Shown here in pieces: positions 55,666 through 64,000 of a stretch of 64,000 nucleotides of DNA. The position numbers and the translations under genes were made by a program. Source of the stretch: Pogostemon cablin (lineage: Eukaryota > Streptophyta > Magnoliopsida > Lamiales > Lamiaceae); NCBI GenBank assembly GCA_023678885.1, contig CM042985.1, forward strand, positions 21,678,465-21,742,464, written 5' to 3'. Positions within the stretch are counted from its first letter, which is position 1; every line of letters starts with the position of its first letter. The notes beneath the pieces were generated by a model. The model had not been told where the DNA came from. It saw only the letters and a list, made by a program, of their open reading frames with translations, and ran no database searches.

Positions 55666-57786
55666 ATGCTCACAAGATCAAAGAAAGGTAATCTTGAACC
55701 GTATAATCCTGAGATTGGAGCATCATCAAGAAAGAAGAAAAAGAAGAAGAGCAAGGCAAAGGCAATAGACTCAACTGAAGCTCTGAATTTTGGAGTTGAG
55801 GTTGACGAGCAGATTTCGCAAGCGATTGAGGCTACAACTGAAGTTAATTTGGAAGTAGTAACAGTCAACATGGCAGCGAATCCGGATAATCTAGCCATCC
55901 GTGAGGTTTTCAGAAATAATGGGGCTGGAAATTATGAGCTTTTAGGAGCAAGGGGAACTAACACAGCGTTCGATCTTCATCCCGCTCTTATTAGCATGAT
56001 AGAAAGGAACTCCTTTTCAGGAGGGTCTTTCGAGGATCCGCAGCAGCATCTGAACAAGTTCTTGGGCTATGCAAGTACTCAAAAAAACGTAGGAGAACAT
56101 GAAGATGCTAGGAAGATCCTTTTGTTCAAATTCTCGCTTACTGAAAAGGCGAGGGATTGGTACGATACTATTAATGCAGCTGAGTGCACCACGTGGGAGC
56201 AATTGAAGTTAAGATTCTTGGAGAGGTATATGCCACCTTCGAAGGTGTTTAAGATGAAGCAAGATATTAACCAATTTGCTATCAGTGGGGGAGAGAAATT
56301 TCATGAAGCGTGGGATAGATTCAAGGACATGCTCAGGAAGTGTCCTCAACATGGGTTATCTAAAGCCCAATATATCAGTATATTTTATAACGGATTGGAC
56401 TGTGAATCAAGAGTGCTACTTGATGCTTCTTCTAATGGAGCATTGCTTACAAAGTCATCCGTTGAGGCCGAGAGATTGTTTGAAGACATATCAATGAATT
56501 CGAGAGATTGGCCCACTGATAGAGTTAGAGGTACGTATGTTCTTGGAAAGGTAGCTCAGGTTGAACAAGCAATGGTGAAGACTAAGAGAGAGGATGAGAT
56601 CGTTTCGAGCTTGTCTAATATCAACAAGCTACTTGAGTCTCAACAGAAGCAGATCAGCGAGATATCCCAACGAGTGCCAATCTTGCAGCAAGAGATGATG
56701 AATAATGGAACCATCCAAGACGAATTGGAGGAAGCAAATTATGCCATGGGTCAAAGTATCCAAGGAACGAGGTACCCAAATCAAGGAAACCGGAACTACC
56801 AAGGGAACTACCAAGGGAACTATCGAGGGAACTTGAATAATCGTGGTCCATCTGGTAGTTATCAACAACAACCAAGGAGGCCTGAATTTTCATGGAGCAA
56901 TACGAACAATGCAGTGCAACTTCCGATGGGTGTTGATCCGGGAGAAAAGGTGGAAGAAGGAAAGCCTGGGTTCGAGGATACTGTGAACCGGTACATGGTA
57001 AAGAATGATGAAAGAGTGAATCGCCTTGAGGCAAAGCTTGAGAAAAAGATTGATGATCACCACAGAGATTTGTCCACTCAAGTGAAAGATCTCACATTGT
57101 TGATGGGTACAATTGCAGAGAATGTGAACACATTGACTCAAACTGTAGGAAAAGGTAAGTTTCCGTCTCAGAGTATAGAGAATCCAAAGTCGTGTAATGC
57201 CATCACACTGAGGTCAGGAACGCAGTACGAGGGACCGATGAGGCCGGAATCGAAGTTGGAATTTTCTAAGCCACGGTTTGACCAACACGCAGAGGGTTCG
57301 ACCAACTCTTCAGGTCAAACCCAGGTCGAACCTCATCGGCCAGAACACTCTGTTTTGATGCAGGAGCGGTTCGACCAACACGCGGAGGGTTCGACCAACT
57401 TTACAGGTCGAACCCTGGTCGAACCTCATCGGCCAAAGCACTCTATTTCGATGCAGGAACGGTTCGACCACGATCACGAAGGTTCGACCAACTCTTCAGA
57501 TCGAACCCAGGTCGAACCGAAGGATGGAAATTATACAGTGAAGCGGTTCGACCAAAGGGTCAGTGGTTCGACCTCTAATGTTGGTCGAACCCAAGTCGAA
57601 CCTCCGGAGCAGAATGAGATCAGTCTTCCAGGAGAGAGGTTCGACCAATACAGTCCTGGTTCGACCTTTCAGCCTGGTCGAACCCAGTCGAACCTCGCTG
57701 AAATGTGTTGTTTGATGCACCTGTTGTTCCTTTTGATGTTGATGCAACTCCAGTGGTACGGAATGAGCAAAGTACAGACAAAATAG
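55666..57786 (+). CDS. Athila gag with repeat-encoded C-terminal tail
   Basis: 706 codons from ATG 55,666, the first ATG after the leader. A basic Lys-rich stretch (residues 22-32) resembles a nuclear signal. The retrotransposon gag domain is about 110-260 ('LHPALISMIERNSFSG', 'LNKFLGYA', 'FKFSLTEKARDWYDT', 'WEQLKLRFLERYMPPSK', 'FHEAWDRFKDMLRKCPQHG'). A Gln/Asn/Gly/Tyr-rich linker (about 365-400) and a coiled coil (about 430-490) follow. From about residue 535 the protein is five tandem units of 'RFDQ..EGSTN..GRTQVEP', encoded by the same 9-mer array found in the LTR. A one-base deletion in the last unit (CCCAGTCGAACC where others have CCCAGGTCGAACC, about 57,681) shifts the frame, so the final 30 residues are out of frame. 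Confidence 0.9.
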   Translation: MLTRSKKGNLEPYNPEIGASSRKKKKKKSKAKAIDSTEALNFGVEVDEQISQAIEATTEVNLEVVTVNMAANPDNLAIREVFRNNGAGNYELLGARGTNTAFDLHPALISMIERNSFSGGSFEDPQQHLNKFLGYASTQKNVGEHEDARKILLFKFSLTEKARDWYDTINAAECTTWEQLKLRFLERYMPPSKVFKMKQDINQFAISGGEKFHEAWDRFKDMLRKCPQHGLSKAQYISIFYNGLDCESRVLLDASSNGALLTKSSVEAERLFEDISMNSRDWPTDRVRGTYVLGKVAQVEQAMVKTKREDEIVSSLSNINKLLESQQKQISEISQRVPILQQEMMNNGTIQDELEEANYAMGQSIQGTRYPNQGNRNYQGNYQGNYRGNLNNRGPSGSYQQQPRRPEFSWSNTNNAVQLPMGVDPGEKVEEGKPGFEDTVNRYMVKNDERVNRLEAKLEKKIDDHHRDLSTQVKDLTLLMGTIAENVNTLTQTVGKGKFPSQSIENPKSCNAITLRSGTQYEGPMRPESKLEFSKPRFDQHAEGSTNSSGQTQVEPHRPEHSVLMQERFDQHAEGSTNFTGRTLVEPHRPKHSISMQERFDHDHEGSTNSSDRTQVEPKDGNYTVKRFDQRVSGSTSNVGRTQVEPPEQNEISLPGERFDQYSPGSTFQPGRTQSNLAEMCCLMHLLFLLMLMQLQWYGMSKVQTK
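57265..57695 (+). repeat. Coding array of GGTTCGACC/GGTCGAACC in gag
   Basis: Five composite units with the same internal spacing as the U3 array (F-11-F-9-R-3-R), unit length about 70-90 bp. Translated they give R-F-D-Q, G-S-T, G-R-T and V-E-P at fixed spacing, with variable residues between. Confidence 0.9.
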
Positions 57787-57794
57787 CTGAGAAA

Positions 57795-59105
57795 AAATGG
57801 GAAAGAGCTAAGCGATTAAGAGCCGAAAAGGAGAAAGCGGAAAAGGTTGATCGTGATGAATGAGGGATTCCCAAAACAAAGATACCTCCACCGTTTCCCT
57901 ACAAGCTAGTGAAGAAGGGGTTGGAAGAGAAGTTCAAGAAGTTTTCAGAGATAATGAACAAGATAAGCTTGAACATCTCTTTTTCAGAGGCAATCATGGA
58001 GATGCCATATTATGCTCGGTTCCTTAAAGACATATTGATGAAGAAGCGAAGCTTAACCGGAGTTGAAACGGTAAACTTATCTGAGAATTGTAGCTCAATT
58101 ATTCAAAAGAAGTTGCCACCAAAGATGAAAGATCCGGGGAGCTTTACTATTCTTTGTGAGATCGGGAAGGGGCCAGCACGGCGAGCTTTATGTGATCTTG
58201 GGGCAAGCATCAATTTGATGCCGTTGTCCATCTTTCAGAAGCTTGGTTTGGGGGAGATGACCCCGACAACTGTTGCTCTCCAATTGGCAGATAGATCAAT
58301 GACGTTTCCGAAAGGAATAGTTGAAGATGTTCTAGTAAAGGTGGAGAAGCTAGTTTTTCCTGTGGATTTTCTTGTATTAGAAATGGATGATGACAAGGAT
58401 AATGTTCCTTTAATCTTGGGGAGGCCATTCCTTGCTACGGCTGGAGCTATGATAGATGTTCAGAAAGGAGAACTGAAGTTGAGAATGGACAAAGAAGAAG
58501 TACTTTTCAACTTGGACAAAGCGATGAAAATGCCAATGGAGTCCCAATGTTATAGTATTGACGTGGTGGAGGAGATTGTGAAGGAGGATATGTCTTTGAT
58601 CTTGTCAAAGGATCCTCTTGAGACATGTTTGATGGAATCTCTTACTTATCCCACTACGGAGCTTGACGGACTTTCTAACGAGGTATGTATTGAATTTCTT
58701 GAAAACTTACTTGCTTTGGGTGATGACAGGTTTGCATTGGAGAGAAATAAAGTGGAAGAAGTCAAATGGACCAGGAAGTACTTGCCTTTGGATAATGAAA
58801 ACACTCCAGTGGAGAAAAGAAAAGAGGAGTTGAAACCATTGCCGGATCACTTGAAGTATGCTTTTCTTGGTGATGATGCACAATATCCGGTAATTGTATC
58901 TTCTTCTCTTAATGATGATCAACTTGAGGAGTTATTAGATGTTTTGAGGAAGTATCGGTCTGCAATAGGGTGGTCACTTGATGATTTGAAAGGTATTAGT
59001 CCTTCGTATTGTATGCATCGGATTAGGTTGTTGGATGAAGCCAAAGCTAGTGTTCAGAATCAGCGTAGGGTGAATCCCGCAATTCAAGAGGTGATAAGGA
59101 AGTAA
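57795..59105 (+). pseudogene. Athila protease and start of RT
   Basis: In the frame of the protease, codons run back to about 57,700 through 'KKWERAKRLRAEKEKAEK', interrupted by TGA at about 57,701 and TGA at about 57,861. The open part from 57,909 holds 'EAIMEMPYYARFLKDIL' and the protease block 'RALCDLGASINLMPLSIF' (Athila type D-L-G-A-S), 'LADRSMTFPKGIVEDVLVKV', 'VPLILGRPFLATAGAMIDV', then the RT approach 'HLKYAFLGDDAQYPVIVSS' and 'SPSYCMHRIRL'. It ends at TAA 59,103-59,105; the RT continues in the same frame with 'WLDAGIIFPIS'. Confidence 0.88.
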
Positions 59106-60749
59106 ATTCTTACGTGGTTGGATGCTGGAATTATATTTCCTATTAGTGATAGTCCCCATGTGAGTCCATTGCATGTAGTTGCTAAGAAGGGGGGTATGAC
59201 TGTAGTGAAAGCTGAGGATGGAGAAGCGATAGCCACGAGAATTCCTACGGGATGGCGTACATGTGTGGATTACAGGAAATTGAATGAGAACACGTGTAAG
59301 GACCACTTCCCTCTTCCATTTATGGATCAAATGTTGGATCGTCTTGCAGGGTATGAGTTCTATTATTTCTTGGATGGATACTCGGGGTATAATCAAATCA
59401 TGATTGCTCCCGAGGATCAAGAAAAGACCACTTTTACTTGCCCCTACGGGACCTTTGCTTTTAGGAAAATGCCGTTTGGATTGTGTAATGCGCCTGCTAC
59501 TTTTCAGAGATGCATGATGGCGATTTTTGATGGTTTGATAGAGAAGATCATGGAAGTATTCATGGACGATTTTTCAGTTTTTGGTTCTTCTTTTGATATG
59601 TGTTTGTCTAACCTTGCTGTTGTTTTGAAAAGGTGTCAAGAAAATAATCTTGTCTTGAATTGGGAGAAATGCCATTTCATGGTGAAAGATGGGATTGTTC
59701 TTGGGCATTATGTTTCCGCCAAGGGATTACAGGTAGACCGTGCTAAGGTGGTGGCAATTGAGAAGCTTCCACCACCGACCAATGAAAGAGGAGTGCGATC
59801 CTTCCTTGGACACGCCGGTTTTTACAGGAGATTCATTAAAGACTTCTCAAAATACTCTAAGCCCTTATCTCATTTACTTGAAAAGGATATTCCTTTTGTG
59901 TTTAATGATGAGTGTTTAACAGCTTTTCAAGTTTTGAAGGAGGCGCTTATTACTGCCCCTATCTTGATCACACCGGACTGGACGCAACCGTTTGTACTTA
60001 TGTGTGATGCAAGTGATGTAGCATTGGGTGTGGTGCTTGGGCAGCTAAGGGAGAAGAAGTTCTGCGCCATTTACTACGCGAGTAAGACTTTCGATGTGGC
60101 ACAGAAGAATTACACGGTAACTGAAAAGGAGTTTTTGGCTGTTGTGTATGCATTCGATAAGTTTCGTCAGTATTTGGTTGGCATGAAGACGATTGTGTAT
60201 ACGGATCACTCAGCGATTCGTTATTTGATGGAGAAGAAGGAGACAAAGCCTAGGATTATAAGATGGATTCTACTACTGCAGGAGTTTGACTTGGAGATTC
60301 GGGATAAGAAAGGAACAGAAAATGTGTTGGCCGATCACTTGTCAAGGTTGGAGACTAGGGAGCATTGTGATAATTCTTTCGAGTATATTGAAGAGATGTT
60401 CCCTGATGAGAAGATCTTGGCTGTGGCTGTTGAAGGGGCCGAGCGAGCATGTGTGGTTGCAGCGCAAGGTATGGATCCATGGTACGCGGATTATGTTAAT
60501 TACATTGTCATTGGTGAAATTCCAAGGGATCTCAACCGATATCAACTTGCGAAATTTCGTAGGGATGTTGAGACATTTTTATGGTATGATCCGTTTGTTT
60601 ATAAGATTTGTACAGATTCTATTGTCCGAAGATGTGTAGCCGAGATGGAAATGGAAAGTGTGCTGGAGTTCTGCCATGCACAACCGAATGGGGGGCATTT
60701 CGGAGCGCAAAAGACTGCAGCTAAGGTACTTCAATCCGCTCTTTATTAG
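59106..60749 (+). CDS. Athila RT, RNase H and integrase zinc-finger start
   Basis: This is one frame from the TAA at 59,103 to TAG 60,747 (first Met at 59,118). RT: 'WRTCVDYRKLNENTCKDHFP', 'FYYFLDGYSGYNQI', 'PFGLCNAPATFQRCM', catalytic 'VFMDDFSVFG' (about 59,558), 'FLGHAGFYRRFI'. RNase H: 'VLMCDASDVALGVVLGQ' (about 59,995), 'AIYYASKTF', 'TEKEFLAVVYA', 'YTDHSAIRYLM', 'ADHLSRL' (about 60,330). 'HFGAQKTAAKVLQS' begins the integrase HHCC finger. TAG at 60,747 stands where the family has Trp, so TGG-to-TAG explains it. RT and RNase H catalytic residues are all present. Confidence 0.93.
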   Translation: MLTWLDAGIIFPISDSPHVSPLHVVAKKGGMTVVKAEDGEAIATRIPTGWRTCVDYRKLNENTCKDHFPLPFMDQMLDRLAGYEFYYFLDGYSGYNQIMIAPEDQEKTTFTCPYGTFAFRKMPFGLCNAPATFQRCMMAIFDGLIEKIMEVFMDDFSVFGSSFDMCLSNLAVVLKRCQENNLVLNWEKCHFMVKDGIVLGHYVSAKGLQVDRAKVVAIEKLPPPTNERGVRSFLGHAGFYRRFIKDFSKYSKPLSHLLEKDIPFVFNDECLTAFQVLKEALITAPILITPDWTQPFVLMCDASDVALGVVLGQLREKKFCAIYYASKTFDVAQKNYTVTEKEFLAVVYAFDKFRQYLVGMKTIVYTDHSAIRYLMEKKETKPRIIRWILLLQEFDLEIRDKKGTENVLADHLSRLETREHCDNSFEYIEEMFPDEKILAVAVEGAERACVVAAQGMDPWYADYVNYIVIGEIPRDLNRYQLAKFRRDVETFLWYDPFVYKICTDSIVRRCVAEMEMESVLEFCHAQPNGGHFGAQKTAAKVLQSALY

Positions 60750-61754
60750 CCTACTTTGTTTAGAGATAGTGAGAGCTATGTGGCGTCTTGCGATAGATGC
60801 CAGCGCATGGGTAATATAGGTAGGAGAGATGAGATGCCATTGCAGCCTAGCATAGTCGTGGAGATATTTGATGTATGGGGGATCGATTTTATGGGACCTT
60901 TTCCCCCGTCGAATGGGTTTCTCTACATTCTTCTTGCGGTGGATTATGTTTCGAAGTGGGTGGAAGCAATTCCTACTCGTGTTAATGATTCGAAAGTTGT
61001 TTTATCTTTCCTAAAGAAACATATTTTTGCCCGTTATGGAGTTCCGAGAGCATTAGTTAGTGATGGAGGTTCCCACTTCGTCAATAAATTTCTGGAGAAG
61101 GTGCTTAAGGATTATGGTGTTAGGCATAGGGTTACTACACCCTATCATCCGCAAGCCAATGGGCAGGCGGAGGTCTCCAACCGTCAAGTAAAGCAAATTC
61201 TGGAGAAAGTGGTAGGAACTAATCGAAAAGATTGGACTATGAAGCTTGATGATGTGTTATGGGGGTTCCGGACCGCTTACAAGACGGTATTAGATATGTC
61301 ACCGTATCAAATTGTCTATGGGAAGCCGTGCCACTTACCCGTAGAAATCCAACACAAAGCGTTTTGGGCTTTGCGTCGCTTGAACTTGACCCTTAGGGAT
61401 GTAAAGGAGTTGAGGCTAACTCACATGAATCAATTGGATGAGTTTAGGAGTCGTGCTTTCAAGAATTCAGAGATTTATAAGGAAAGAATGAAGAGGTGGC
61501 ATGATTCTAAAATTTCGTACAAGGAGTTCAAGCAAGGAGATGAGGTACTACTTTTTAACTCTCGTTTAAAGCTCTTTGCAGGCAAGTTGAAGTCTAAGTG
61601 GACGGGACCGTTCATGATTCATCGAGCCTTAGGAGGGGGGAGTTATGAGCTTATTGACAAAGATGGTGACGTTATCGCGGCGAATGGGCATCGATTGAAG
61701 CATTATAGGTCGCCGGATGATGCGTGTGTCATTTTTGATGATACCTTGTTCTAA
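60750..61754 (+). CDS. Athila integrase
   Basis: It continues the same frame after TAG 60,747 (first Met 60,756). 'SCDRCQRMGNI' gives the Cys pair of the HHCC finger. DDE core: D in 'WGIDFMGPFP' (about 60,885), D in 'ALVSDGGSHF' (about 61,056), E in 'ANGQAEVSNRQVK' (about 61,160). C-terminal motifs 'WGFRTAYKTVLDMSPYQIVYGKPCHLPVE', 'LFNSRLKLFAGKLKSKWTGPF' and 'NGHRLKHY' follow. It ends at TAA 61,752-61,754. All three acidic residues are kept; only the upstream nonsense codon separates it from RT. Confidence 0.93.
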   Translation, partial: PTLFRDSESYVASCDRCQRMGNIGRRDEMPLQPSIVVEIFDVWGIDFMGPFPPSNGFLYILLAVDYVSKWVEAIPTRVNDSKVVLSFLKKHIFARYGVPRALVSDGGSHFVNKFLEKVLKDYGVRHRVTTPYHPQANGQAEVSNRQVKQILEKVVGTNRKDWTMKLDDVLWGFRTAYKTVLDMSPYQIVYGKPCHLPVEIQHKAFWALRRLNLTLRDVKELRLTHMNQLDEFRSRAFKNSEIYKERMKRWHDSKISYKEFKQGDEVLLFNSRLKLFAGKLKSKWTGPFMIHRALGGGSYELIDKDGDVIAANGHRLKHYRSPDDACVIFDDTLF

Positions 61755-61925
61755 TTTGGTACCGTCGTGACTCTACGACGTTAAACATGAGCGCCTGTTG
61801 GGGGCTTGCCCTTCCGTTTTATTGCTTTATTTTTTTCGTGTGAGTAAGAAATTTTTGTATTTAAGATGCTTACCAATAGGCAATTACATCTCTTTTCAAA
61901 CTTAGTTTCGACTTACGTTTTTACT

Positions 61926-61941
61926 AAGTTTGGGGGGGGTG
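61926..61941 (+). other. Internal polypurine-tract-like sequence
   Basis: AAGTTTGGGGGGGGTG is nearly the same as the terminal tract AAGTTTGGGGGGT at 20,037-20,049, but here no LTR follows. It may be a second plus-strand priming site or a relic of an ancestral element end. Confidence 0.55.
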
Positions 61942-62219
61942 TGATGTTATTACCTCATTGAAGCATTAAGAGTATAATCTTTTCTTTGTATTATTTGTTA
62001 GGGGAATTGGTTTTTGCGGCCATGTTGAAATTTTAATCGATTTTGATGTGACGATTTTTTACAATTTGCCTAATGTTCAGTGGTTTTTGGTTGTGTTTTT
62101 CTTATACGGAGATACTCATGAATGATATTATGTGGAACAATTTCTGAAGTTGTGCTCTAGATTATACCTAATGAGGTTGTGTTGAAGTTTGAACACTCAG
62201 TTTTGGAAATCAGGAGGTA

Positions 62220-62720
62220 GGTTCGACCAAGTTTAGCAGTGGTTCGACCAGAGCCAGAGGTCGAACAAAAGCAGAGGAAGTCGAACCGGTGTTGAAAGTT
62301 GTCCAGAGAGGAGGTTCGACCAAAGCCATAGTGGTTCGACCTGACCATGAGGTCGAACCTATGGTCGAACCTGACATTGAAAGTTGTCCAGAGAGGAGGT
62401 TCGACCAAAGCTATAGTGGTTCGACCTGATCATGAGGTCGAACCTAAGGTCGAACCTGTCAGTCGGAAGCACTCTGTTTTCCAGAAGAGAGGTTCGACCA
62501 ATTCATGAAAGGTTCGACCTGTTTAGCAAGTCGAATCCCTGGTCGAACCAGGAAGATTGTTTGTCCAGAAGAGAGGTTCGACCTCGCCATCCATGGTTCG
62601 ACCAGTACAGGTGGTCGAACCTGAGGTCGAACCAAGCCAGGTACACGTTTTAAGTTCGAATTTTCAGAGGGGTTCGATCACTTTTTCGAAACATCAAACC
62701 TCGAACCCTCTTCGAACCTC
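62220..62720 (+). repeat. Third GGTTCGACC/GGTCGAACC array, ahead of the env-position ORF
   Basis: About six composite units with the F-11-F-9-R-3-R layout, for example at about 62,314-62,370 and 62,397-62,455, separated by spacers containing 'GTCCAGA(A)GAGAG'. The last units are degenerate (TTCGAACCTC). It ends about 160 bp before the first exon. Confidence 0.88.
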
Positions 62721-62882
62721 TACACCCTTGCACAAATTCTTCAATTACACTTGATTTCGCACCGATTACACAACAATACACCTTGAATTATCGATTTGGT
62801 CGCAGATTTGGGCGGATTTCGTCGCGAGTTAGGGCTGAAATCGCGTTTCTGGGTGTTTTGTGTTTTCGATCGGTTTTTCTCC

Positions 62883-64000
62883 ATGGGCAAGTCACAAGGT
62901 ACGTTTTTTCCAACTCAATTACTCTAGGATTGAAGGTTTAGGTAAGCAATTTGATGTGTAATAGAGAATTGATGTTGAGTATGGTTGAATTTCATGGTGA
63001 ATGTTAATATTTTGATTGGTTTCATATGAATTCTTGTTTCTTGGATTGTGGTTGATTGATTATTGATAGAACTTGGATTTTTATGTGAATTAATCAAGGA
63101 TATATAATATATCATAGAATGAGCATGTTGATTTGGTGGAAATTGATAGAATTAAAGTAGTTTATGGAGGAAAGCATGTTGAATTTTTGATTGAATTACT
63201 TGAATTGCTTAATGCATGCTTGTTGGTTCTGTTTTGATAATTAAAGAAGGTATAATTGAAGATGTTTTGAAAATGTTGAATAAGCAAGTGGTGTTGAGAT
63301 GATAGTTTGTATGAATATGCATTGATGCTTGAAGTCTTGAGTAGAGTATGTGATGTGCTAGTACAATACTTGCTTTCTTGTCTTGTTGGTTGGATTGAAG
63401 TATTTGTTTTCAGGAAAGGGACAAGTATCAAGCAAAGGGAAAGGAAAAGCAGAGGAGGAGAGATCAAAGAAGAGGCATGACAGGCCTTCAAACATGGACA
63501 AAGTGACAAGAAAACTGAGGCTACAAGACCGTTTACCTGATAACTTCAAGATTAGGATGCAAGGTTGGGATGAGATTAAAGAGAAGTGGGAAGAAGTTTC
63601 AGACAAGATAGCTCGCACTCGATACCAAGATGATGAAGCGATGAGGATAATGAGAATAGGGGATGATATATTTTGGATGTTTGATCAAGTAGGGATCCGA
63701 AGATTCATGGAGCTGAAGAGGCCGACGTACTTCCATGTTACAGCGGAAGTGGTTTGTTCGTTTGAGATGGAGAAGGACCCGCTTGGATACCCCTATCAGT
63801 GTACGTTTCAGCTTGGTGGAGTGAGTAGGAGATGGACGTCTGAGGATTTCAACGAGCTGTTTGAGACACCTTTGGAGATCCCTCGTTTAGAAAGTGCTGC
63901 ATTCGGTGTAAAGCGATTTTGGAGGGAGATCACGGGGGAGATTCGTGATTACAAGACTAGACAGGCTCGTGCTTCCGCAATAAAGAACCCTGTCTTGAGG
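62883..64000 (+). CDS. ATHILA-family ORF in env position, two exons (3' end outside window)
   Basis: Exon 1 is 62,883-62,898 (MGKSQ plus one base), donor AAG|GTACGT. The intron is 62,899-63,413 (515 bp, AT-rich), acceptor TTTGTTTTCAG|G. Exon 2, from 63,414, is open to the window end. It starts with a Lys/Glu-rich basic stretch ('GKGQVSSKGKGKAEEE', 'SKKRHDRP') that could be a nuclear signal, then 'DDEAMRIMRIGDDIFWMFDQ', 'FMELKRPTYFHVTAEVVCSF', 'YQCTFQLGGVSRRWTSEDFN', 'FWREITGEIRDY'. This fits the ATHILA ORF family of plant elements. Its function is unknown, and the visible part has no signal peptide or membrane segment, so 'env' is positional only. Without splicing the frame from ATG 62,883 closes quickly. 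Confidence 0.78.
62899..63413 (+). other. Predicted intron in the ATHILA ORF
   Basis: GTACGT at the 5' end, T-rich TTGTTTTCAG at the 3' end, 515 bp, and strongly AT-rich compared with the exon that follows. Splicing joins G|GA as a Gly codon and keeps the basic 'GKSQ' and 'GKGQ' stretches in frame. Confidence 0.75.

Larger units (their letters stand above)
61755..62882 (+). other. Athila spacer between pol and the env-position ORF
   Basis: No coding content. A perfect small hairpin CGTCGTGACTCTACGACG lies at about 61,764-61,781, followed by TTAAACATGAGCGCCTGTTG, similar to a conserved post-pol block of Athila elements. A polypurine-tract-like AAGTTTGGGGGGGGTG is at 61,926-61,941. The third 9-mer array is at 62,220-62,720. 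Confidence 0.7.
53884..64000 (+). mobile_element. Athila-type Ty3 retrotransposon (continues beyond window)
   Basis: LTR 53,884-55,551, tRNA-Asp-type primer site, gag, pol (protease, RT, RNase H, integrase), then a non-coding stretch and an ATHILA-family ORF in the env position. This order is diagnostic of Athila. It cuts the LINE at 53,883. The 3' LTR lies outside the window, so insertion age and target duplication cannot be read. Confidence 0.93.

Overview
This window is from a plant nuclear genome, most likely a eudicot. It is AT-rich, its mobile elements belong to plant-specific lineages (Tekay/Del chromovirus, Athila, Tork copia, plant L1, Stowaway and Mutator-like MITEs), and the few host-gene remnants (GRF-interacting factor, Agenet/DUF724, A1 aspartic protease) are plant families. 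I found no intact cellular gene. The window is nested and decayed transposable elements with pseudogene remnants between them.

Region 1-17,000 is a stack of nested LTR elements. The 3' end of one LTR (1-995) interrupts the reverse transcriptase of a Tekay/Del chromovirus (996-3705, with chromodomain), whose 3' LTR is 3745-5591. That element sits in the gag end of a gag-only (LARD-type) element on the + strand. The LARD's minisatellite (5690-6485), tandem repeats and 3' LTR (15,563-16,999) can still be recognised. Between them lies a GC-rich stretch that a Tork-type Ty1-copia element on the - strand splits in two (8509-13,938).

Region 17,000-30,000 holds an Agenet-domain pseudogene fragment, a Stowaway MITE, the 3' end of an Athila-like element with a complete LTR (20,050-21,624), a 1.44 kb foldback Mutator-like element with a perfect 10-bp target duplication (22,116-23,555), two inverted Stowaway MITEs, a copia LTR remnant and another foldback MITE.

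Region 30,000-40,100 is the most interesting for host biology. A GIF (SSXT) transcription co-activator gene on the - strand is split in its last exon by a 1.8 kb short-LTR retroelement with a perfect 5-bp target duplication. That element carries one open reading frame joining a gag-like coiled coil, a captured intron-free piece of a plant A1 aspartic protease, and a Ty3-type protease/RT-linker fragment. The GIF segment is part of an inverted duplication whose other arm (38,725-40,060) keeps the empty site of a MITE present in the first arm. A gag-only LARD (34,434-38,499, - strand) occupies the centre.

Region 40,100-50,350 holds a Tekay-type solo LTR (41,522-43,541), an LTR copy of the family seen at position 1 (47,451-48,808), and long AT-rich stretches without recognisable genes. 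Region 50,365-53,883 is a broken L1-like LINE (- strand). From 53,884 to the window end is a large Athila element: 5' LTR, tRNA-Asp-type primer site, gag, pol with several stops, and an env-position ATHILA ORF with a short first exon and a 515-bp intron. Arrays of the 9-mer GGTTCGACC and its reverse complement occur in its U3, in the gag coding sequence and ahead of the env-position ORF.
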